A stretch of 64,000 nt of DNA from assembly GCF_037038585.1 (NCBI RefSeq), contig NC_092525.1, positions 25,564,867 to 25,628,866 of the forward strand. Reading direction: 5' to 3'. The translations under genes and the position numbers were made by a program. The number at the start of each line of letters is the position of its first letter. The first letter of the stretch is position 1. This DNA comes from Patagioenas fasciata (Eukaryota; Chordata; Aves; Columbiformes; Columbidae). A model generated the notes under the pieces. It had not been told where the DNA came from, made no database searches, and saw only the letters and a program-made list of their open reading frames with translations. Shown here one piece after another: positions 29,401 through 41,400 of this stretch.

Positions 29401-32400
29401 GAATGGTTGGACTCCACCTCCAAAGTGCATCAGTGAGTAGCATAAATGTTTCAGAGCTCCCTATCGTTGCTGGCTCAGACGTGATGACCTGTGTTCTCAG
29501 ATTTTTGTCATCTAGATTGGTAGCTTTTTTATTAGGCAAAGAAAGACTAAAATAGAGGACTGATCCTCCAGAGATTAACCTTTCTGGGGCTCCAAAAAAT
29601 AAAGCGAGAAAACATAAAGGAAGTTAGTAAGGCAGGAAAATATCTACTGTCTCCTAGGTGAGTTTTGGTTTTGGACTTCTAGCACAAATTAGATGATAAT
29701 CACTGACCTCTCCGCTGATTCCTACCTGATACAAGGTATATATCAGCCCAATATACTCCTAATTCTTCCTCCTTTCACACTTGTGAGGGAAGATTTGCGA
29801 AGAAATGCCTGTGAACCAAGGGATTCTGCCAAGAACTTTCTTTAAACGTGAACAAATTAGAGAAAAAAGGGAATAATTTTTTGGAAAGATGTTATCACTA
29901 TGCATAAAAAGCACTATGCGTACGTCTGCCCTGGTGTTAAAAAGTACATTTGTTAAAAACACCAGAGTGCTTTTTCCTGCAAATGCCTCAATATTGTTGT
30001 TGTCTTTTTCTTCTTAAACGTTCCTTCCTCTCCTGAACAGGGATATAGGATAGTAAAAGAAGAGACTTAATCTTCCATTGTTATGATACCAGGGCTCATA
30101 ATATTGACCAACTTCAGCTGAGATATATATATACACACACATATAGATATATATATACACACACATATAGATATATATATACACACACATATAGATATAT
30201 ATATAACTTATCCTTTTGTTTCAGGATTTTGCACTTTTTTTGTCTGACCTCCTTACAAATGACCATGGGAAACAGGGGTACAAACTGTTTGCTGTGACAC
30301 TAATAATAATAATATGTAGTATAAGGAAAGGAATGAAATCTGAGGGAGAAACATTTATGCTAGATATTAGCTCTATAAACGTTTCTGAAGAATAATGCAA
30401 TAGATATAATATTCATATGCTACATATGATGGTCTTCATTCATATTCTGGCAATGCAGAATTTTTGATATTTCAAAAATACTGAGTAGATCAATAGACTA
30501 GCACATACTAAAGCACCTACAGAAATGATGGTTCCAGAGGAAAATGGTTCTGGATCACAAAATGCTCTAACTTTGTTTTATTCTACAGAATCATGTCAAA
30601 CACCTCATTTGGACATTTTGAATTACCATGCAAATAGAACTAATTTCATACCTGAAGACACAATTGAGTATGCATGTTTGGAGGGATATCAAACTGCAGA
30701 TAATATGCCAATTGGTACCTCGAGGTGTGACATAAATGGCGAGTGGAGTCCAACACCCCAGTGCTTTGGTGAATATTGTTGTGTTTACTAATCAGTGTTA
30801 ACTCTGTATACACTTTGTGAAGCTTTTTCTTTAAGGCTTTCTTTAGTTTTCTTCTGATCATTAGTATTTCATGTACTTTATAAGAGTGTACACTTGATGT
30901 TAAAATATTTTCTCTTTGTAGCAATAGAATGTAACATGCTGACATTGCCCAATGGAGATTTTTCTCCCAAGAAGGGTAAATACCGCAATGGAGATGTTGT
31001 GAAATTTACCTGTGCAAACAGTTATGTGAGAGTGGGACCTGCCTCTACTCAGTGCTATTACTTTGGATGGTTTCCATCCCCACCAGTATGTAAAGGTAAT
31101 TCTTTTTTTAGCTTTATTGTAGTAGAAACATATGAAAATGCCTCGGTCCTGAAGACTTCCGTGGGCACCTTCTATAAGCCAGTCCTGCTCCCAAGAAAAA
31201 TTATCCAGTCTTCATCTATAGAAGGGCAGAAACTGGCCCTCTTTGCATGATTTCATAGTGTTTTGCTATTTTATGTGAAAGGTTCTGAACAGTTGAACTT
31301 ACAGTGTTGAACCTCTTCTTAGCTTTAATTATGCCCATTGGAGTTCTGCAAATAACTGAAAGTGAGCTGCTAAATGGCTTGTGCAAAATTTCACTCAGGT
31401 TATTGACTATAACATATGGAAACTATTTATTATTCAAAAAGGCATAAATAATTTGCAAGATGACAGCCAGGAGAGATTAATGTAATTCCTCTCTTACTGT
31501 ATTGTAAATGTCCTAGGTTTGCTACTGCCTAATGTTGACACCCGGCAGATACTGTACTCTATGTTCCTTTTTATGATCACTTGATATTATGGGTGGGGAA
31601 TAAATAAAATTGGAGATGACACAGAGCTGGACTCAAGCAAAAGAAATTCAGTGATATTCCTCAGCTTCATCTGGTAGGATGAACAAACTCACGCAGAAGG
31701 GAAGCTACTTGCCTCTATTCTTCTCACCTTTTTAAGGACAGAGCACAATTTATTGGCATCTGAAAAGAGTTTATTTTACTGGTGCTATGCCCTTTCATGA
31801 CACAGCTCAAGAGGATGAAGGGATCTCGTATTCCTTACCTTACCTCCCCACAGTTTTCTTGTCGACTTCTGTGATCTTATCCTTCTTTTTGCTCATTCTC
31901 TTTTACATTTCAAACCAGGTATATTTCATATAGTTGGCTCTTTAGCTCAGGAACATTTTAAGCTCCCTTAACAGAAGTTTCATTCGCTACATCAGAAGTT
32001 AATTTCTTTAATATACAGTACATATCACGTGCTGGTTGATTTTTATAACACAAGTTATTATTGCAGAATTTTCACCTTAAAAAAAAAAAGAAAGAATATT
32101 GAACTTTTCATCTATGTAACTTTTTTTTTCTCTTAAAACTGGGTTGGTTTTATAGCACACTTCTTTTATCATAGCAGGAAATTGACAGTGCATGGAGGTA
32201 AGAGATTAGAGTGAACCAGCGCCATACATATCTGTTTGTGACTTCCAGGCCAACGTGAATCCAGATATTCAAAGGCAATAAACCAATGACCTGTATAACC
32301 TGTTCTACGGATATTTCTTACCTTTAAACAACAAATTTGATTTCTTTTGTGTTGCACTTAACAAATAACTGTGCTAAAAGGACTGAGTTCAGAGTATAAA

Positions 32401-35400
32401 CGTGATCTCTTGATTTCAGTGAATGCCAGAGGCTGTGGACCTCCACCTGAGATTGCCAATGGAAGTATCGCTGATGGCTCTGTGGAATGGTATCGGCATG
32501 GGGATAGAAAGCAATATGAATGCAATGTCGACTTCAAATTGGTTGGATCAAAGGAAATAGAATGTGTTGATGGACAATGGTCATCTCCTCCCTCTTGCAT
32601 TGGTAACCTATATAACTCTTGTTTTTGAGAAGTCTATAATTCTCTGTAGGCTAATACTTCACAGCTGTTTTCACAATTTCATATTTGCAGGTAGAACATG
32701 TTATGTTCAAAATCATTTTACAGATTAAAAGTAACCAGACGCTATTTGTAAAGCCCAAACTTTATTAGTAGTATAATTAAAATCTCAACAATCCAGCCAC
32801 AGTTTTTGTGGGTCCAAATCAAATTATTATAGAAAGAGAAAGAAAATTAATATGTAATATATAAATAATAATCATAAGTACATAAATGCACAGAATATCT
32901 AAATAATACAAATCATTTATAATATATAATTACAATTGTTATACACAGACTTTCTCTTACCACTTTTTCCGGTGTTATTCTCACCCTTCCACTGTCTCTT
33001 TGGATCCTAAAGTCAATGGCTTCAGTCTCTGGTGTTTTGGAGGGAAGCTGCTGCACCTTATCAATACCTCAAGTAATTGACTGGGAGGAATAAGATATTG
33101 ATGATGATGATTTCCTCTTCTCCTTACAGGATCTGCTTGGGGCAATTTTTAGGTTTGCCCTTTTTACACTTGTCTACAACTTCTGAATTAGATATATTAA
33201 GTGTGTTTTAAATATGTTAGATACTTGTTCTTTGTCTTTGTGTTACCCCTAAAACCAGTTGTCATCAGATCCAGGTCTAAGCTGGTCTTTTGACTCACCA
33301 AATGCACATATAGTTACTTTTATTTAAGTTCTTTCAGCTATTCATATGTGACTCCAGTATTATTGTGGAATACTTCTCTTTTTCAACAGAAGACAAAACG
33401 CCATGTGGATCACCTTCCTCTATTCCAAACGTTGTTCTTCAGCAGGAAGACCAGACCCAGTTTTCACATGGTGATGAAGTGATTTGTGGATGTAAACAGG
33501 GCTCTGGCCATTCTAACACTATGAGAATAAAATGTCGTAGTGGAGAATGGAAGCCTTTACCTCTTTGTGCTGGTAATCTATTTCCATAATACTTCAAATA
33601 AGAGTGTAACATAGTTCCGCTCAAAATTTCAAGGACTTCAACAATCAAACCAGGACAATATGTAGGCAGAGATACTAAGTTTCACGCATATTAACTAAGT
33701 TATTTTTACTTATTCCTCTTTTAAACGTGAACATGTCCTTCATCCTGGACAGACTCTACACCTACAACTTTGTAAATGTTCTGAGTAGGTTTGGGGAAAG
33801 AAAAGGACAGTTGCACAGTGGGTAGAATAAAGTATGGGGATACATCTTTGGTGTATAGTGGCTTTTATCCATTTTCCAGTGTTCCTTGTCCCTTCAGAAG
33901 CCTTGGGACATACCTGCAATAAAGTAGTGTGCCTGTTGCTTTAATTACTTCTGGGTTTATGTCTCTGTATGCTATTTGGCTTTTTAAAAATCCTGCTGGG
34001 AATAAGCCTAGCACACTGTGGCTAATAATAAAAGCAATATTAGTATTATTAGTATTATAGTATAGTATTAGTATTATCCCATCCTCACTATTTCGTGTGG
34101 ATTAGTCCTTTCCATTTCTCATCAGTAGTTTTCTCTTTTTTCTCATCTTCTCATTTAGTTTTGCAATCCATAAATTGAATTAATGTCTTTTAAAAAGATC
34201 TACAACAAAGCCTTTTCCGAAGAAAAAGGAAAAGATTACATTGAAGTCAATAATTGAAGAAAAAAGAGATAGTGGACAAGAAGGAGTGTTGTCTGGGAAA
34301 AATTATTCCAGAACTTCACTTAAGAGAACACAGGTTATGATATAGCTAATTCTTGGTTGCCTGTTTCTTCAGAAATGTTTTTGTACTCATCAGTGATTTG
34401 AGAGACTGTACCTTCACTTAGAATTATATTGAGGATTGAGTCTGGCACAAAACACAGTCTGCTCAGCTTTCAGAAGTAGCTTGTGTTCTGTCTCTCAGAG
34501 TCACCAGTCAGGGACACAAGATCTGGTTATGACTTGGACGTACTTCCACAGGAGAATGATACCTGGTACATGTTTGGTGTTCAGTAGTACTTCCCTTATG
34601 CTCCTGTTTCTACAAGCAAAAGAAAGTTTATTTTCTTGCTCATCTTACTACCTTTTATAGGTTTATGGAAGAAAGAAATGGTTCTTTTTTATAATATTTA
34701 CTGCATACAGCAAAAGGGATCCTGTCAAATTAAAAATAATTGCTTTGTGAGTGCAAACAATGTCTGTTTTAGATAGTGGGGGGAAAAAAATCATTCTGTG
34801 GTCTATGAATCTCATGAGTTACTTCAAACTACAGTAAACAAAAAAACCACTTGGACATACATTAGGAAATTGAAGACCTCTTCATCAGTGACTGTGCATT
34901 TACATGTTACCTGACCTAAATCCATTTTTTAGCTTTTTTTTTTTTTCTTTTTTTTCAGATCCGTCTCCTCGGTGTGAACTTCCAGCAAATGTTGACCTAA
35001 TACTCAATGGTCGTCTTGCCAAGCCGAAAAAGCAGGCTAAATTCCTTAGAGTTATACATTATGTATGTAAATCATCTGACAAAAGCATTAAACAGGCTAC
35101 TTGTGTGTCTGGAAAATGGTCACCAGAGATTGAATGTACAGGTATGGTTTTGGATTTGCATACAATTTCTTCTTTTTATGTAGGAAATATAAGTGCTCTG
35201 TTAAAGCTTCTTAGCGTTGTTGTGTCACTAATCTGAAATAGAAATGTTTACATGCTTATATATGCTTACTTGATTCTATGCTAAAATATAGTCATGAATA
35301 ATTATGGCAATAATTTGAAGTTATATAGGCTTAGAGACACACTATTTTAGTGAGGCAGATTTGTAATCTCTTCTCTGACAACTGGAACAGTTATCACTGT

Positions 35401-38400
35401 CATTTCTGATGTGAGAAAAGATGCAATGATAAATTTAAGCTCAGTTCTTCAAAAGGGCTTTATGCTGGTGCAAATGAGTGTAGCACGGAGCTCAAGCTCC
35501 AGCCGAAGTTCCTTTATTTCCTGTAAACATTCAAAACTTTTCTATTCCTGACTTTTCTTTTTTTTTTTTCTTTTTCTTCTTTTTTCTTCCAGTTACTTCC
35601 TAGTGAAACAACAGAGTTGGGCATCTCAAAAGCACAGACATAGATGAGACTGCCCTTATCTAATAGACACCAGAGGTCAGATGCCTGCAGGGACTGCCTT
35701 TCTGAATAGCAGAGCAGGATGTTGCCTGTAGAAGGCATTGACTGTAGAACAATCATTGCGTCATTGCCTGTTTTGAGTAGGCCAGGTTCATGGGAAACGG
35801 TGCATGGAAGTGGGAGAAGTGTACGGAGTGGCATCAGTCAAGGGAGCATTCCCTTTCAAAGCCTGGTGTCCCTACCTTCCCAGTTTTCTGGAACCACTAG
35901 AAGCAAGAAACCAAACTCATGAGGTCTCCTTCTTCCTAGATCTACCTCTTTCCCTCACTTTTTCTTTCATCTGGCAGGAGAAGCCCTTTGTTGCTTTAGA
36001 AGGAAAATTTAAGTTTGTTTCTTTGATAATGATAATAATTAAAGCTTTAGATGATAGCTACTGAAAATTATCACCAGTATTGTCTTGGTTGTTATTGTTG
36101 TAATCTGTGATGAACTGTTACATTTTATGTTATGTTCTACTATAACATGACTATGTGTCCTCAGCTGAGGAGAGCACATGCCCACCTCCACCTCAGGTGC
36201 CTGGTGCTCAACAGATAACAGCCAGAAGAAATTACAAGAACGGGACTAAAACAGCTTTTTCATGTCTGAAGAGTTTCCAGCTCATTGGTGCAAATGAAAT
36301 AACATGTATAGATGGCAAATGGCAGTCACCACCTCACTGTGTGGGTTAGTAGTGGATTTTTTATCCTATTTATTTTGTTATTCATTTCAGTGTTTGTTAT
36401 GCATTTGCAGTCATCATTAGCAGGAGGATGATATTATTTATGTTAAGATTATCATGAACAGGTAACTGCAGAAAATAAATAGAATGTAAGTTGCTAAAGA
36501 AAGTGCAGTTAACCAACTGATGGACAGTAAGTCTTCTTATTTACAAAGACTTATCTAAGATAGCATAGAAAACTTTCAAGAACTGTGTGTTTATTTGTTT
36601 AGTATGTTGCAGAATGGAGTGTCAGTTTTGACTGAGGACATTCAATAGCATCCTGTTGAAAAAAAAAAAAAAATCCCAAAACAAAACCATTAATTTATTG
36701 TGTAGTTGTGGTAGTAGCATTTTTTAAATTCCTTTTTTTTTTTTTTTTTTTTTTAATGGCTTCATCCTAGGCAGGAGTATAAATGATATGGCATAACTCA
36801 GGCCATCTACTCTGAGAAATGGTGAGGAACCTGTAGTCCAGTTGCTAAAACATTAGCAGTGCAACAGATATCTAGTTCATTGAGAGATAGAATAAAGTAT
36901 TTTCAGAAATAAATAGGAGATAAATGAGAACAGGAGAAATGAGGTGCCAGCTGGTGACTGATGTGCACAACATCCCAACCGTGTCTGTGCTTTTGAGCTG
37001 CAAAATTCTGATGCCACATCATTACCCTTCTTTTGCATTGCCTGTGAATCTTCATCAAGTGCCAGACATAGGGAAAAATAACAAAAACAACAACAACAAA
37101 ACTGCTCAAGCTGTTCATTAAACAGCTTTACTGAAATAAAACTCCCAGTCCCAGTTACTAAACAGGAACTTTGACTGTAACTAGATATTTTGCATTGTGG
37201 AATTTAGTGCAAACATATGCTTGAACTCGAAATTGTGTCAACTAATAAAACCTCATTTACTAATTAACTAAAAATGCATATAAGATGTAATTTAAGTCCA
37301 CCCACTCAACAGCACTGTAGGAGAAGGCGGCATTGGACAGCCCTAACTCAGGAGGCCTTCATAGAGATTTATTCCGTTGTCTGTATTGGGAAGTACATTT
37401 CAATGCTTTCTAAGTTCTGTTCTCTATTTTAACATCTCATCACAAACCCCCTCAGGACATGGGTACAGCTTCATTACTGGTGGGAAGATGTAATAGCTAA
37501 CATTCTAGAAACTCACTTTCAGTATCCCAAAGCAAGATAATATCCCTTCTGTTTCTCTGCCCATGAAGTTTCCCCCATTCTTCATACTAAGCTGTAACTG
37601 TATCTCCTTGATATGACCTGGAAACTGGCTTTAATCTGTTTCACAGGAAAATTAAACATCCCCATGTAGGAGAGAAAGGAGAGAGAAGTTTTGCTTTGTG
37701 TATCTTCATCTTCATTTCAAGCTATTTTATTTAGGCTTGGTTTATTTTTTTTTTCTTTTCAGTTTTAGACAACTTTTGTCATTGGAATATTAATTGGTTT
37801 ACATTATTGTTCATCTGTTCTTTCTGTATTTTATAGAAAGACCGTGTTTGCCACCAGAACCTGTAGACTGTGCTGATGTTCCCAGAATGGAAAATCAAAA
37901 CTTAAAAATTAAAAAACAAGGGAAAACAATTTATCTGGCTGGTGCTAGACTGAAGTATGTTTCTCGTTCTGGATATAAGTTAGATGGACCATTGGAGATT
38001 ACCTGTTCTATGGGAAACTGGACTACAGCTCCTACATGCTTGGGTAATATCAAACCATACTTTTTTTTTTCTTTAATACATTTAGCAATGAAGTTGAAAC
38101 AATTTTAAACTGGAAGTTGACTGATAAGAGCCAGGATCTCCATATTTTGCTGTGGAATCTAATCATCCTTTGTGGATGTCTTCAGAGCAATCCTGATTGG
38201 ATGCAAGGCGGACTTTTTGAATGCAGTTTAGTTTTTAAATATTCCTTTGTATTCTTGCAGTCTTTGCTCAGTTCATATCTCTGCCAACTAAGTCCTGGGC
38301 ACATCCTCATAATTCAAGGATCTGTTTCCTATGGAGTCCACTAGTGTCCAGGAGTTGCTTTGGCGCTTTAGTTGTGGAAACCACTTAAGTGTAGGAAGTG

Positions 38401-41400
38401 ACACAAGCCTTTATTAACATTTCCTGGCACAGTTAGAAACAGGATCTAGGTATGTGAGTGACTGAAGTCCACGTCTGTTTAGGGGAATTACTTATTTCAT
38501 CTTCTGTATGCTACCTTTTATATAAAATCCACTGTCAGTGGATGACTATGCTGATGTTGTAACAGAAAGAGCTCTCCAAGGCATCTCTTTGGTGGAAACA
38601 ATACATTCATTTTATGTGTATCGCATTAGCACAAGCATCAACTTTCTGTGTCTTTTCAGAACGGCCATGTGGAAGTATTCCAAAAGTTGCCAACGCTCAA
38701 ATTGAAGGGAGAAACAAGGAAAGTTATGAGCCTGGTGAAACAATTCGCTATGAGTGTGATGAAGGGTTCCTTATTGTTGGTACACCAGAAATTATTTGCA
38801 GAGAAGGAAATTGGACAGCACCACCGTTCTGTGAAGGTATAGGTTTTACTTCTAAGTAGTCTATAATCCTTTTTAATCTTTAATGTTGTGAATTAAAATA
38901 ACATCAACACAGGCATGCAGATGAGACAGACCAATAGAGCCAGCAGGTGATTTGTTTTGAACGGGCTCTTGCAAGGCCTATTTTTCTGGCTCCTGAGAAA
39001 TAACAAGCAGGGAAGACGAGGAAAGAAACCATTTCCCCCGTGGGCTGAAGTTGGTAGCTGGAACTTAGCTCACTGCTCAAATCAAGCAGAAACAGGTTTA
39101 TGGGGGAATGGATGCTGGCTGCAAAGAAGGAGATAACTGGTAGGGTAATGTATCTTATTTTCACATCACTAAGAATGTCAGTTCCTGAAAGTTACCTTCA
39201 CATAGTCAAAAAACCCTTTCACTCTCCAGCCCTTTGGCACACAAGGCTGTATAGCACCTATCTGTGCCTTCGGCTGATCTCTGCGACTCCTTTTCTCTTT
39301 TCAGTCACTATAGGCAAAAATAATAGTGACTGGTGAAGAGCTGCAGAATAAAGACCATAACGTTATCTTCCTTTTCCTCTCTAGAAAATTATCCACATTA
39401 GGCAAACAATTTCTGCTCCTCAGGCATAATGGTGCTCTGAAATGCAAAATTTTGTGATTGATAGATTGCTGCACTACTGTTCTTAAAAGCACCTCTCTTT
39501 TCAGATGTTACCTGTGGAGCTGCACCTGAAATTCCCAATGCTTATATTACAAGCACTCAACAGGAGGGGTATCTGCCTGGTGCCAGAGTGCAGTATGAAT
39601 GTGAAAGCAATTTTCAGATGATGGATATAAATTATGTCACTTGTACAAATGGACAATGGTCACAAGCACCAACCTGCAGAGGTAGGAATCTCTGCCTTCA
39701 TCTTGCCTTTTAGCATAGAGGGGACTGCTTACCTAAATACTCTAAAGACTTTACCTATTTTAACCCTCTTTTCTTCGTGTACCTGCAAACATGACCGCAC
39801 AGTGTCTCTTCTCAGATGTGACGTGTGAACCTCCTCCAGAAATTGCTGGTGGTAAAATTGAAGGTGTTAAAAAGTCAAGGTATTTGCCTGGAGAGAGTGC
39901 TCGCTATCAGTGCTGGCGAGGCTTTCAGATGACGGGATCTTCCAGTGTAACGTGTCAGACCGGGAACTGGACAGAGCTGCCAAAGTGCAAAGGTACCGTT
40001 TCTCTTTCTCTTCATACAGTTGCCTGTCAGTGAGACTGTCTTGAAGCTGAGTCAGTGGCATTTACTTCTCCAAATTTCATTCTCAATACTGTGCACAAAT
40101 GCAGGATATCTGGCACACTCAGGAAAAGGCATTTTCCCAGGTTTCTCTTCAGATGAATTTACGAGCTGCATGACCCAGGTGGCTCCACAGGAGAGGGCCC
40201 CATCTGGAAAACCACCCCCAGGCTGAGAACAGTTGCTGGCCAGGTGTAATTTTGAGACTTCTTAGAATCTGCTTTCTGTGCCTGCCTGATGAGAAGAGAG
40301 AGAGGAATGTTGCTGTCTGTATTGGACAATCAAGCCCACGGCTTCCCTGCTAGTTGACATCCGGTTGATGCAGATGCTGCATTGCTATATCGTATGTCGT
40401 GGAGTCAAATCAACTGTTAAATGAACTGGGGGTAGAATTTGAAGTGTGAGCCAATCCCTAAGTACTGTGTTGGTGCCTCCTAGGCTTTCATGAGCGTACT
40501 GAAAATGTCACCTCTTTTCAGGTATTTGCTTCTCTCTCTGCTTTCCTCTGGGTCTCTCAGAGGAGTGCCAGCATACTGCCTGGTAGTATTTGTGGTCAGG
40601 CCTCCATTGCAATTGAACTCGGCTGACTTGATCTCTGATTGTGAACTTTCTTCCAGGTGAAGGGGGGAAGTGTGGCCCACCTCCAGTTATTGAAAATGGA
40701 GACCTTCTTTCCTTCCCCATGCAAGAATATTCCCAAGGTACAACTCTGGAATACAAATGCCCAAGTCTCTATCTCCTGGAAGGATCTCAGTATATCACGT
40801 GCACTGATGGGCAGTGGACAAGTCCCCCGGTTTGCCTAGGTGGGTTGAAGCTGTGTGGCCAAAGGCGGTGTGACTGCTCCGCTTTTCTGCTTCTCAGATC
40901 CTGAGGCTATCGCTTGTGCAGCAGCACGGGTGCCGGGGTGTGATGGCGGCCAGAAGGAAGTTGGTCTTGAGGTTAGCTTGTGTAGTCCCTTTTGCCGCCT
41001 GCTGTCTCTCATTGGGTTCAGGAGGAGAGGAGCTGGTCGGAACCCGTTTTTGCGAGGGAATCACCACCACTGTGAGGGCTCTCGAGTGCTCCCGAGCTGG
41101 GGACACTGCTCCGGTCAGTGGCTGTGAGCACGGAGGGTGGGCGTGAGTGTGTGGTGGTGCTGGGAAATCCTGGGGTGCATCCGTGACATGACCAGGAGGA
41201 AACACATTTAGAGAAATGCTGGGCAGAGCAAAGGAATGGTCTAAAAGAAGACATGGGGTAGTTCATTGGTGCCTTGTGATTTCCCCCTCCCGTGCTTTGA
41301 ACTTGCCTTGAGTGACTGTCAGAGTGAAAAGGCTTCTCCGTAGCTCTGCCAGGGGTCTCAGCTGTGGTCTTTTCTCTCTTTAGCTTGGGTGCAAATGTCT

